A DNA stretch of 53,640 bases from positions 1 through 53,640 of the forward strand of contig CACMJX010000005.1 of assembly GCA_902614055.1 (NCBI GenBank), written 5' to 3'. The DNA is from an uncultured Pelagibacteraceae bacterium. Lineage in GTDB: Bacteria > Pseudomonadota > Alphaproteobacteria > Pelagibacterales > Pelagibacteraceae. How positions within the stretch are numbered: the first letter of the stretch is position 1; every line of letters begins with the position of its first letter. The position numbers and the translations under genes were made by a program. The notes beneath the pieces were generated by a model. That model had not been told where the DNA came from. It worked only from the letters and a program-made list of their open reading frames with translations, and did not search any database. Below, piece after piece: positions 41,919 through 50,318 of this stretch.

Positions 41919-42953
41919 TTAAGCTACTTGTATATTAGATTTTTTTAAATATGGGATTACGTTTTCACCAATTCTATACATTGACTCTATTAGGTCTTCT
42001 TGAGATTGTCCAAAACTTGAACTAAGAATTACCTCATCAACTCCTGCTTCAGCATAAACGCTAAGTTTATCGATCATTTCGTTTAAAGGGCAAATTAAAA
42101 GATTTTCTTTTAATTCTTCTAAAGTTTGTTTTCTTGGCAAAGCCTCTATATTCCCTTCTTTTACTTTTCCTGGTCCTGTAAACATATTGTCAAATCTTTT
42201 GTAATATTCGTAAGCAAGTTTTGTTTTCTCTCTAGCTTCATTTTCATCTTTTGCTAAGTAAGCCATTCGTTGCATGGAAAGTTTGAGTAACTTACCTTTT
42301 TCACCTAGTTGAATGCAGCCTTCTTTAAATGCATTAACTCTACTTAACAAAAGATCTTTTGTACCTGATAATACTGTTGATTGAACATGAAATCCTCTTG
42401 AAGCTGCATCTTTTATACTTTCTAAATTCATTGCGGCAACCATCATTGGTATTGGATTGCTTATAGGTCGAGGCATTATAGTTAATGGTTCGAAGTCATA
42501 GTATTTGCCTTTATACGAAACTTCTTTATTTTTTAACAACAATTGTAGAACCTCTAAAGACTCTACAAATTTTTCTTTTGATTGTTCAATTGGTGTGCCT
42601 AGTCTTTTCATTTCCCAAGGAAATGCTCCTCTTCCTACACCTAAGATTAATCTACCATCAGTTAATATATCAGTAGTAGCTACTTCACCAGCATATGTTC
42701 TCATATCGTGTAGAGGCAAAACAACTATCCCTGTTGTTATTTTAATATCTTTTGTAATTGATGCAATCTTTACAGCCATCTGCAATGGTGATGGCATCAT
42801 TAGTAAATTTATTAAATGATGCTCTGGTATTGATACAGTTGCATAACCAAGTTTTTCAGCAGTTACACATTCTTCAAGCATATTTTTAAAATGCTGCCCT
42901 GAGCTAATACTTGTATCTGGCATATAACTTGTTAAAAAATGATTAAAATCCAT
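41919..42953 (-). CDS. Luciferase-like (LLM) flavin-dependent oxidoreductase
   Basis: A 344-residue member of the bacterial luciferase-like superfamily: TVSIPEHHLINLLMMPSP near residue 40, TTGIVVLPLHDMRTYAGEVATTDIL near residue 72, GRLILGVGRGAFPWE near residue 102. These are FMNH2- or F420-binding TIM-barrel proteins that oxygenate or oxidise small molecules. It is encoded between the carnitine dehydrogenase and alpha/beta hydrolase genes on the minus strand. A monooxygenase plus hydrolase pair might oxidise and then hydrolyse one compound. It is distinct from the LLM protein at 51387. Substrate unknown. Confidence 0.85.
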   Translation of the reverse strand: MDFNHFLTSYMPDTSISSGQHFKNMLEECVTAEKLGYATVSIPEHHLINLLMMPSPLQMAVKIASITKDIKITTGIVVLPLHDMRTYAGEVATTDILTDGRLILGVGRGAFPWEMKRLGTPIEQSKEKFVESLEVLQLLLKNKEVSYKGKYYDFEPLTIMPRPISNPIPMMVAAMNLESIKDAASRGFHVQSTVLSGTKDLLLSRVNAFKEGCIQLGEKGKLLKLSMQRMAYLAKDENEAREKTKLAYEYYKRFDNMFTGPGKVKEGNIEALPRKQTLEELKENLLICPLNEMIDKLSVYAEAGVDEVILSSSFGQSQEDLIESMYRIGENVIPYLKKSNIQVA

Positions 42954-42989
42954 ACAACTAAATTACCATTTTAAGTTTTCTTTAGATAT

Positions 42990-43934
42990 CTATTTTCTAA
43001 TTTTATTTTCATATTTTTTTCTAAGGTTTTGTAAGTTGACTAAGTACTCATCTCTTATATTTGACAATTGATTGATTGACTTTCCTTTAGCTTGCTTTTT
43101 TGTACCAGAAATCAATCTTTCTGAGAGTTTTTTTGATAATTTTGGTGCTTTAAGCTTAGTCCATGGGAGTTTTAATGCTGGCCCAAATTGTTCAAGCATA
43201 TGTTTCATTCCGGCTTTTCCTCCTGCTAAATGAAAAGTTAAAAATGTACCCATTAATGAGTATCTTAAGCCTGGGCCGTCCTCAATAGCTCTATCTAAAT
43301 CCTCTGTTGAGGCATACCCTTCATTTATAATATGAAGCGCTTCTCTCCATAAAGCTTCTTGCAGTCTGTCAGATAGATATCCTGGCAGCTCCTTTTTAAG
43401 GGTAATTGGGTTCATTGAGATCGATTTATAAAATTTATTTGCTTCCTTTAATGATTTAGAACTTGTTTTTTTTCCTGGAACTATTTCAACTAAAGGTAGT
43501 AAATAAACAGGATTAAATGGATGGGCAATGATACCTCTTTTATTATTTTTACATTTTGAAAAAATCCTTGAGGGTAATAATCCTGATGAGCTTGACGATA
43601 TCAAAACTTCAGGTTTACAATTATTTGAAATTTGACTTATTAATTGTTTTTTAAGTTTATAGTTTTCAGGAGCACATTCTTGGATTAGATCTGCATCTTT
43701 AACTGCACTCGCCAAAGAAGAAAAAAATTTTAAATTATTTAAGTTAATTTTTTTTTTATTAAATAGTTTTTTTACATAAGGTATAGCTCTTTTTATTTCT
43801 TGGATTAAGTTATTTTTTTGAATTAAATTTTTATCGTAGGCTAAAACTTTTATGTTGTGAGCCAAGAGTCTTATTGTCCAACCTACTCCAATTACCCCTG
43901 TGCCAATTACTGCCACTTTTTTAATTTTGGACAT
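42990..43934 (-). CDS. cdhA: L-carnitine 3-dehydrogenase
   Basis: A 314-residue NAD-dependent dehydrogenase of the 3-hydroxyacyl-CoA dehydrogenase family: AVIGTGVIGVGWTIRLL at the N-terminus, ISSSSSGLLPSRIF near residue 111, HPFNPVYLLPLVEIVPG near residue 137, and the carnitine-dehydrogenase-typical SLMGTFLTFHLAGGKAGMKH and FGPALKLPWTKL. It oxidises L-carnitine to 3-dehydrocarnitine. In several proteobacteria a thioesterase domain is fused to this enzyme; here that domain is a separate gene at 46447. The start overlaps the stop of the dehydrocarnitine-cleavage gene as TAATG. The family assignment is strong, the substrate is supported by the neighbours. Confidence 0.87.
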   Translation of the reverse strand: MSKIKKVAVIGTGVIGVGWTIRLLAHNIKVLAYDKNLIQKNNLIQEIKRAIPYVKKLFNKKKINLNNLKFFSSLASAVKDADLIQECAPENYKLKKQLISQISNNCKPEVLISSSSSGLLPSRIFSKCKNNKRGIIAHPFNPVYLLPLVEIVPGKKTSSKSLKEANKFYKSISMNPITLKKELPGYLSDRLQEALWREALHIINEGYASTEDLDRAIEDGPGLRYSLMGTFLTFHLAGGKAGMKHMLEQFGPALKLPWTKLKAPKLSKKLSERLISGTKKQAKGKSINQLSNIRDEYLVNLQNLRKKYENKIRK

Positions 43935-44821
43935 TACTTGTGTTTTACAAGCTTTAATTTTTTCCTTGTTTCTTCTGCAGTCATTATCGATGCTCCAAGA
44001 TCAGTTACAATTCTAATCGCTTTTTCAACTAACTGAGCATTAGTTGCAAGTTTACCTTTTGATATATATAAATTATCTTCTAAACCAACTCTTGGGTTTC
44101 CACCCATAACAACTGTTTGTGCTACAAAAGGCATTTCATTTTTTGATATAGCAAAACCTGACCACACTCCTTGTTCTGGCATTATATCTTTCATTGCTTG
44201 CATTGCTAAAGGAGTAGCAGGAGCCCCCCAAGGAATACCTAAACACATTTGAAATATTGGTGGATCATCAAGTAAACCTTCTTTATACAATTGTGATCCA
44301 AACCACATATTTCCTAAATCAAATGCCTCTATTTCTGGTTTAACTTTAATCTCTTGTAGTTTTTTTGCAGCCTTTCTTAAATCATTTGGTGTATTAACTG
44401 TAATAACTGATCCATCTCCAAAATTTAATGTACCCGCATCTAAAGTACAAATTTCTGGCAAGAATTGTTCTGCATTAGCTATTCTTTCCATTACATTTGC
44501 CATGTCGGTCATAGGGCCAAAATCTAGAGGATTTTTTCCCTGTCCAATGTCCAAATCACCACCCATCCCAGTTGTTAAATTTAAAATAACATCTGTTTCA
44601 CTTGATCTAATTCTATCTACTACTTCTTTATATAATTCCAGTCTTCTGCTTGGTGTTCCGTCTTCTTCTCGTACATGAATATGAGCAATTGCAGCTCCCG
44701 CTTTTGCTGCCTCTATTGCTGATTTAGCTATTTGCTCTGGAGTTTTTGGTAAATCAGGATGTTTGCTTGCAGTATCTCCAGATCCAGTAACTGCGCATGA
44801 GATAAAAACGTTATTGTTCAT
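43934..44821 (-). CDS. cdhB: Beta-keto acid cleavage enzyme (BKACE), probably dehydrocarnitine-specific
   Basis: A 295-residue BKACE (DUF849) barrel with the zinc-binding HIHVR motif at about residues 47-51, N-terminal FISCAVTGSGDT, GGNPRVGLEDNLYI near residue 255 and the C-terminal TAEETRKKL. BKACE enzymes condense a 3-ketoacid with acetyl-CoA and yield acetoacetate plus a new acyl-CoA; the carnitine-pathway member turns dehydrocarnitine into betainyl-CoA. Overlap with the carnitine dehydrogenase gene and the nearby betainyl-CoA-type thioesterase support that substrate. First gene of this minus-strand operon, divergent from the class II aldolase gene. Confidence 0.87.
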   Translation of the reverse strand: MNNNVFISCAVTGSGDTASKHPDLPKTPEQIAKSAIEAAKAGAAIAHIHVREEDGTPSRRLELYKEVVDRIRSSETDVILNLTTGMGGDLDIGQGKNPLDFGPMTDMANVMERIANAEQFLPEICTLDAGTLNFGDGSVITVNTPNDLRKAAKKLQEIKVKPEIEAFDLGNMWFGSQLYKEGLLDDPPIFQMCLGIPWGAPATPLAMQAMKDIMPEQGVWSGFAISKNEMPFVAQTVVMGGNPRVGLEDNLYISKGKLATNAQLVEKAIRIVTDLGASIMTAEETRKKLKLVKHK

Positions 44822-44856
44822 AATTTATTTTTCAACTATATTTTAAAATCATACAA

Positions 44857-45582
44857 ATGGAAATATCTGAATTACAAAAAGAATTAGCTGCAACTTTTAG
44901 ATGGACAGCAAGACTAAATATGCACGAGGGTGTTGCAAACCATTTTAGTGCATGCGTTCCAGACTCTTCTGATTTTTATGTAAATAAAGCAGGCATTCAC
45001 TTTAGTAATATGAAGGCTAGCGATTTAATCTTAGTGACTAAAGAAAATAAAGAAGAACTGAAGAATAAACCAGACATTATTGATCCAACAGCTCTATATA
45101 TACATAGTGCAATTCATGAAAAAGCAGCTCATGCAAGGTGCATTTTTCATGTTCATTCAAAATATGCAACTGCCCTCTCTACTCTAAAAGATCCTGTTAT
45201 GAAACCTATCGATCAAAATACAATGATGTTTTACAATAGAGTATCTGCATTCAAAGAATTTGGAGGTCTAGGACTGGAGGAAGAAGCAATAAAAATGGCA
45301 AATGCTTTAGGAAACAAACAACACATGTTGCTTGCAAATCATGGAATTTTAACCACGGGAAGAACTGTGGCTGAAGGTTTTAACTCTCTTTATTATTTTG
45401 AGAGAGCAGCACAGACGTATCTTACAGCTTTATCAACAAACCAGGAACTTAATGTTGTTAGCCATGAAATTGCAGAAAAAACTGCAGAGGAGCATGAAAA
45501 TTTTCCCACAGATTTTGCAAATTTATTTTTATCTCAAATTAGGATAATTTTAGATAAAGAAGAGCCAGATTATAAAAATTAA
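44857..45582 (+). CDS. Class II aldolase/adducin-family protein
   Basis: A 241-residue protein with the class II aldolase fold: zinc-binding FHVHSKYATALS near residue 100 and LANHGILTTGRTVAEGFNSLYYFERAAQ near residue 165. Family members cleave or epimerise sugar phosphates or other hydroxy-keto compounds, and some act on non-phosphorylated acids. It leads the plus-strand operon of CoA-lyase, thioesterase and TauD-type oxygenase genes. Its place in carnitine metabolism is not obvious, so it may handle another intermediate. 35 bp separate it from the divergent BKACE gene. Confidence 0.87.
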   Translation: MEISELQKELAATFRWTARLNMHEGVANHFSACVPDSSDFYVNKAGIHFSNMKASDLILVTKENKEELKNKPDIIDPTALYIHSAIHEKAAHARCIFHVHSKYATALSTLKDPVMKPIDQNTMMFYNRVSAFKEFGGLGLEEEAIKMANALGNKQHMLLANHGILTTGRTVAEGFNSLYYFERAAQTYLTALSTNQELNVVSHEIAEKTAEEHENFPTDFANLFLSQIRIILDKEEPDYKN

Positions 45583-45583
45583 G

Positions 45584-46444
45584 ATGGACTTAGATAAATT
45601 AAAAGTAAGAAGAAGTTTTATATTTACACCAGGGCTTCACCCTGAAATGTTTCCGAAAGCAATTGCATCAGGGGCTGATATGGTTTGTATTGAATTAGAA
45701 GATGGGATAGCAATAAATGACAAAGGACAAGCACGAAAAAATACTATAGAAGCACTTAAAACGCTCGAAGTTAAAAATGATGTAGAATTAGTTGTAAGGT
45801 TTAATAATCAAAGAACTAAATTTGGTCTTTTAGATCTAGAAGCTTTTATCTCAAGTAAAGTAAATCTAAAGGCTATTATGTTACCAAAAGTTAAAACACC
45901 AGATGAAATAACATTTATAGACGATCTACTAACAGACTGTAATTTAGATACCGATCTTCATGTTATTATGGAAACAAATGAAGCTTTAGAAAATATTTAT
46001 AATATTGCTCATGCTAGCAAGAGAATAGTAGCTTTATACTTTGGTGGTGTTGATATGGCTGCAGAGCTTAGAGTTGAAAATAAATGGGAAAATCTAGTTC
46101 ACGCAAGATCAAAGTTGGTTCATGCAGGTGCAAGTGTAGGTGTAGACGTTATAGATGTGCCTTATTTAGATCTAGAAAACATGGATGGAATGAGAAAAGA
46201 GGCTGAACAAGTAAGAAATCTAGGATTTACTGGAAAAGGCTCAATTCATCCCAAACAAATTCAAATTTTAAATGAGGTATTTACACCACCAAAAGATGAA
46301 ATTACTAAGGCAAAAAAAATATTAGAAGAATTTAATAACTCAAATACAGGTTTAGTAGTTATAGATGGTAAGCTAATTGAAAAACCCGTTCTTAGAGAAA
46401 TGAAAAGAAAAATACTAATAGCTGAAAAAATTAATAAGGGTTAA
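45584..46444 (+). CDS. HpcH/HpaI-type CoA-ester lyase (CitE-like)
   Basis: A 286-residue barrel of the citrate-lyase-beta/malyl-CoA-lyase family: SFIFTPGLHPEMFPKA at the N-terminus, VCIELEDGIA near residue 32 (Mg-binding Glu/Asp), VVRFNNQRTKFG, IMETNEAL near residue 128 and GFTGKGSIHPKQI near residue 220. Such enzymes cleave or form 3-hydroxyacyl-CoA esters such as malyl-CoA, beta-methylmalyl-CoA or citramalyl-CoA. No citrate lyase alpha or gamma gene is present, so a CoA-level lyase or thioesterase is more likely. It starts one base after the aldolase stop and is 2 bp before the thioesterase. Confidence 0.87.
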   Translation: MDLDKLKVRRSFIFTPGLHPEMFPKAIASGADMVCIELEDGIAINDKGQARKNTIEALKTLEVKNDVELVVRFNNQRTKFGLLDLEAFISSKVNLKAIMLPKVKTPDEITFIDDLLTDCNLDTDLHVIMETNEALENIYNIAHASKRIVALYFGGVDMAAELRVENKWENLVHARSKLVHAGASVGVDVIDVPYLDLENMDGMRKEAEQVRNLGFTGKGSIHPKQIQILNEVFTPPKDEITKAKKILEEFNNSNTGLVVIDGKLIEKPVLREMKRKILIAEKINKG

Positions 46445-46446
46445 AA

Positions 46447-46914
46447 ATGTCGTTTCATCTTGCCACAAGAAAAATTATCAAAGAGTGGACAGATTATAAT
46501 GAACATATGAATATGGCTTATTATATCTTAATCTTTGATCAAGCCTGGGAAACGATGCTTAATAAATTTCTAATGGGTGGTGAAAATGCAAAATCAAATC
46601 TGAGAAGTACTATGGTTGTTGAAACTAGAACTACTTACAATAATGAGGTTAAAGAAAATCAAGAAGTAGAGGTATATTGCACTCATTTTGACCATGATAA
46701 AAAAAGATTACATTTAAAATGTGAGATGTATGAAAAAGAAACTAAAACTCTTGCTGCTACAATGGAGAGTTTATCACTTTATATTGACTTGGGGAAAAGA
46801 AAGGTCACAGAATTTGAGGAAGATAAGCTAAAAATAATGGGTGAATTTATTAATGAAAATAAATCAAGTTTTAAGTCTGAAAACTTAGAATTATCTGGTA
46901 GATTAAAAAAATAG
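46447..46914 (+). CDS. cdhC: Betainyl-CoA thioesterase-like protein (4HBT fold)
   Basis: A 155-residue hot-dog-fold thioesterase. The segment KEWTDYNEHMNMAYYILIFDQA at about residues 12-33 matches the domain found fused to, or encoded beside, carnitine dehydrogenases, with Asp and His in the catalytic DYNxHMN motif. Later parts TRTTYNNEVKENQEVEVY and HFDHDKKRLHLKCEMY fit as well. It would hydrolyse betainyl-CoA to glycine betaine and CoA, completing carnitine breakdown. It sits on the strand opposite to the dehydrogenase and BKACE genes, so the pathway is split over two divergent operons. Confidence 0.82.
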   Translation: MSFHLATRKIIKEWTDYNEHMNMAYYILIFDQAWETMLNKFLMGGENAKSNLRSTMVVETRTTYNNEVKENQEVEVYCTHFDHDKKRLHLKCEMYEKETKTLAATMESLSLYIDLGKRKVTEFEEDKLKIMGEFINENKSSFKSENLELSGRLKK

Positions 46915-46917
46915 ATT

Positions 46918-47745
46918 ATGGAAATAAAATTAGTATCAGGTGCATTAGGAGCAGAAGTAAAAGGCATCGATTTAAAAGATAGTTCTTTAGAAAATTGGAA
47001 AAAAATAAATAATTTATTATTAGAACACAAGGCTTTATTCTTTAGAGATCAAGATATTACATCGGAAGATCAGATAAATTTAGCAAAACATTTTGGTCCA
47101 TTAGAAAGACATATTTATGTTAAAGGAAGAAAAGATTATCCTGAAATACTAAGAATAATTAAAGCTCCAGAAGAAAAAAGACAATGGGGTGAAACTTGGC
47201 ATACTGACGTAAGTTATAATCCAAAACCAACAAAAGTAATTATATTAAGATCAATTAAAGTTCCTCCAGTTGGTGGAGATACAATGTTTTCTAATATGGA
47301 AATTGCTTACGATACATTAAGTGATGAAATTAAAGATAAGGTTAAGGATAAAAAAGCCATTCATAGTTCTTTAGGTGCGGCAGCATTTGTTGAAGCATAT
47401 AAGGAAATGGAAGGGAATGGTAATCTAGATGAATATTCAAATTCTCATCCAGTAGTTAGAACTCATCCTGAAACAGGAAAAAAAATTTTGTATGTAAATT
47501 CAATGTATACAAAAAAAATTTTAGATTTAGATGAAAATGAAAGTTCAGATATTTTAAATGAAATATTTTTACATCAAGAAAGACTTGATTTTACATGCAG
47601 GTTTAAATGGACTGAAAATGCTGTAGCAATTTGGGACAATAGAAGCACCCTTCACCAAGGTCTGACTGATTTTTTTCCTGGCAGAGGATTGGGCCATGAA
47701 AGAGTTATGGACAGGATTGCAGTAGAGGGCGATAATCCAAATTAA
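46918..47745 (+). CDS. TauD/TfdA-family 2-oxoglutarate dioxygenase
   Basis: A 275-residue dioxygenase. Fe ligands are His95-x-Asp97 (ETWHTDVSY) and His246 (NRSTLHQGLTD), with the 2-oxoglutarate arginine near Arg262. The N-terminal GALGAEVKGIDLKD and FRDQDITSEDQINLAKHFGPLE are typical of TauD. Family members release sulfite from taurine, or hydroxylate phenoxyacetates, alkyl sulfates and other acids. It is 3 bp after the thioesterase and immediately before the GMC gene, so it belongs to the onium-compound operon. Taurine is one option; a betaine or choline derivative is equally possible. Confidence 0.88.
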   Translation: MEIKLVSGALGAEVKGIDLKDSSLENWKKINNLLLEHKALFFRDQDITSEDQINLAKHFGPLERHIYVKGRKDYPEILRIIKAPEEKRQWGETWHTDVSYNPKPTKVIILRSIKVPPVGGDTMFSNMEIAYDTLSDEIKDKVKDKKAIHSSLGAAAFVEAYKEMEGNGNLDEYSNSHPVVRTHPETGKKILYVNSMYTKKILDLDENESSDILNEIFLHQERLDFTCRFKWTENAVAIWDNRSTLHQGLTDFFPGRGLGHERVMDRIAVEGDNPN

Positions 47746-49332
47746 ATGCAAGCTTTCGATTATCTCATAGTTGGTGCTGGTTCAGCTGGATGTGTAGTAG
47801 CAAATAGGCTATCTGAGAATCCTAACAATTCTGTAGCTATTTTTGAGGCAGGAGGATCTAGTGATATTTGGAAGGTTAAAATGCCATTAGCTCTTCTATA
47901 TACGATGCATGATCCCAAATATAATTGGAAATATTATTCAGAACCTGAGCCATATTTGAACAATAGACGTGTTTTTTGCCCAAGAGGAAAGATGATTGGA
48001 GGATGCTCATCTCATAATGGAATGGTCTTTGTAAGAGGAAATAGAGATGACTATACAAGATGGGAAAACTTTGGTTTGGATGATTGGTCCTATGATAAAG
48101 TTCTTCCTTATTTTAAGAAGATTGAAACTTGGTCTGAAGGTGAAAATCAATACAGAGGATCATTGGGTCCACTTCCGATAAATTTATCTAAAAATTCAAA
48201 TCCACTATTTAAAGCATTTATTGATGCTGCAGCTGAAGCAGGTCACAAAACAAATATAGATATGAATGGTGAAGAACAAGAGGGTTTTGGTATGTTTGAT
48301 ACAACAATGCATCAAGGTGAGAGAGCTGGAGTTGCCAAGTATTATTTAAACCCTGTTAAAAATAGAAAAAATTTAAATATTTTAAAAAACTCATTTGTTG
48401 AAAAGATACTATTTGAAGGAAAAAAAGCAGTTGGTCTTCAAGTAAAAATAAATAACAAAGTTGAAAAGATTTATGCAAATAAAGAAGTAATTTTGAGTGG
48501 AGGATCTATAAATTCTCCACAATTATTAATGTTATCTGGTATAGGTGACGAAACTCATCTTAGAGATAATGGTATTAAAGTTATTCATCACTCTAAGGGG
48601 GTTGGAAAAAATTTACAAGATCATCTTGAAACTTACATACAGCAAAAATGTAAAACTCCTAATACACTTTACACATATACAAAATTAATACCTAAAATTT
48701 TAGCAGGTATGCAATGGTTTATGTTTAAATCTGGACCTTGCTCAAAATCATTTTTGGAGGCTGGTGGTTTTGCAAAATCATCGCCTGATAGAAAAGTTGC
48801 TAACATTCAATTTCATTTTTTTCCGTCATTTGTGATAAATCATGGCCTAGAAGATCCTGACTCACATGGTTACCAATTACATGCAAGTCCAAATCATCCA
48901 AAAAGTAGAGGTGAAATAACACTTAATTCCTCAGACCCGTATGATTATCCTAAAATATTATTTAACTATTTAAAAGAAGAAGAAGATCTTAAACAAACAA
49001 GAGAATGCATTCATGTTGCAAGAAAAATTCTATCACAGCCAGCTTTAGCAGAGCATGCTGGTGATGAAGTTGGGCCAGGTTTTGATGCACAGTCAGATGA
49101 TGAATTAAATGAATATGTTAGATCTAAAGCAGATACTGCTTATCATCCTTGTGGAACATGTAAAATGGGAGTTGATGGTATGGCAGTAGTAGACCAGGAT
49201 TTAAAAGTAAATGGGATTGGAAATTTAAGAGTAATTGATGCATCAGTGATACCTGAAATTCCAAGTGCAAATCTAAATGCTCCTACACTAATGATTGCTG
49301 AAAAAGGTTCAGAGGCAATTTTAAATAATTAA
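47746..49332 (+). CDS. GMC-family FAD oxidoreductase (choline dehydrogenase-like)
   Basis: A 528-residue GMC oxidoreductase: FAD-binding YLIVGAGSAGCVVANRLSE at the N-terminus, GGSSDIWKVKMP, FCPRGKMIGGCSSHNGMVFVRG near residue 82, LSGGSINSPQLLMLSGIG near residue 250, and the C-terminal catalytic region TAYHPCGTCKMG plus NAPTLMIAEKGSEAI. Choline dehydrogenase (BetA) and many alcohol dehydrogenases share this pattern. Choline oxidation to betaine aldehyde would fit the neighbourhood. No betB neighbour is adjacent, though the aldehyde dehydrogenase at 22310 is a candidate. Starts at the base after the TauD-type stop. Confidence 0.9.
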   Translation: MQAFDYLIVGAGSAGCVVANRLSENPNNSVAIFEAGGSSDIWKVKMPLALLYTMHDPKYNWKYYSEPEPYLNNRRVFCPRGKMIGGCSSHNGMVFVRGNRDDYTRWENFGLDDWSYDKVLPYFKKIETWSEGENQYRGSLGPLPINLSKNSNPLFKAFIDAAAEAGHKTNIDMNGEEQEGFGMFDTTMHQGERAGVAKYYLNPVKNRKNLNILKNSFVEKILFEGKKAVGLQVKINNKVEKIYANKEVILSGGSINSPQLLMLSGIGDETHLRDNGIKVIHHSKGVGKNLQDHLETYIQQKCKTPNTLYTYTKLIPKILAGMQWFMFKSGPCSKSFLEAGGFAKSSPDRKVANIQFHFFPSFVINHGLEDPDSHGYQLHASPNHPKSRGEITLNSSDPYDYPKILFNYLKEEEDLKQTRECIHVARKILSQPALAEHAGDEVGPGFDAQSDDELNEYVRSKADTAYHPCGTCKMGVDGMAVVDQDLKVNGIGNLRVIDASVIPEIPSANLNAPTLMIAEKGSEAILNN

Positions 49333-49367
49333 TATTATTATTACTACTGATTTGATATAGGTGTCTC

Positions 49368-50318
49368 ATGGATACAAACCAAAATACCAGAGGTATTTTT
49401 TTTATAATGACTGGTATGGCTTTTTTTTCAATACAAGATTCTCTAATTAAGTTTATTTTTGAGGATATTGCTTTATTCGAGCTTTATTTTGGAAGAACCC
49501 TTATACAATCAGTATTTTTGCTATCCTTTGTTTTAATAACTAAAAAAACAATATCTTTAAAAACACATTACCCATTATTAACACTAATAAGAGTTATATG
49601 TTTTTTCTTTGGTTTTAGTTTTTTTTATATTTCACTGACCTTTATGACACTTGCTATGACAAGTGCACTATTTTTCTCCTGCCCGTTCTTTATGTCTATG
49701 TTTGCTAAATTTTTCTTAAAAGAAAAAATTGGAATTAGAAGATGGAGTGCAATAGTAGTTGGATTTATTGGTGTATTGATTGTTTTAAATCCATCTTTAG
49801 ATGATTTTAATTTCTTTAAATTAGCACCTGTAGCATGCGCTCTTTGTTATTCAATCTCGATGACTATAACAAAATATACATCTAATAAAGATACTATCTA
49901 TACTCAAATGACATGGCTTTATATTTTTGCATTATTTGCAAGTTTGGTAATATTTTTTGTTAGTGGTGATGGAAAATTTAATACTTTTACAGATCCAACT
50001 TTGCAATTTATTGTGAGAGAATGGTTTACTAATCCAGGGGAGGCTTGGCCTTATGTTTTAATTATGGGAATAGTTGCATCGATTTCGTTTTTTTGTGTAT
50101 TTACTGCTTATAGTATTGCCTCCCCATCGGTTGTTTCATTATTTGAGTATTCATACATAGTGTTTGCAATGGTAGCTGGTTACATATTATTTGAAACAAT
50201 TCCAGTACCAAGAACTTTTCTTGGAGCAACAATAATTATTGGCGCTGGTGCGTATATTTATTTTAGAGAAAAAGTACGAGGACAAATGATTGCTACAGAT
50301 ACACCAACAAATAGATGA
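49368..50318 (+). CDS. EamA/DMT-family membrane transporter
   Basis: A 316-residue, about ten-helix protein with two EamA repeats (GMAFFSIQDSLIKFIFEDIALFELYFGR, RRWSAIVVGFIGVLIVLNPS; then ALCYSISMTITKY and SIASPSVVSLFEYSYIVFAMVAGYILF). Similar in layout to the protein at 31251. Its last bases overlap the next gene as ATGA, so it and the IPNS-like oxygenase are translationally coupled. Probable export of a small metabolite. Confidence 0.87.
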   Translation: MDTNQNTRGIFFIMTGMAFFSIQDSLIKFIFEDIALFELYFGRTLIQSVFLLSFVLITKKTISLKTHYPLLTLIRVICFFFGFSFFYISLTFMTLAMTSALFFSCPFFMSMFAKFFLKEKIGIRRWSAIVVGFIGVLIVLNPSLDDFNFFKLAPVACALCYSISMTITKYTSNKDTIYTQMTWLYIFALFASLVIFFVSGDGKFNTFTDPTLQFIVREWFTNPGEAWPYVLIMGIVASISFFCVFTAYSIASPSVVSLFEYSYIVFAMVAGYILFETIPVPRTFLGATIIIGAGAYIYFREKVRGQMIATDTPTNR

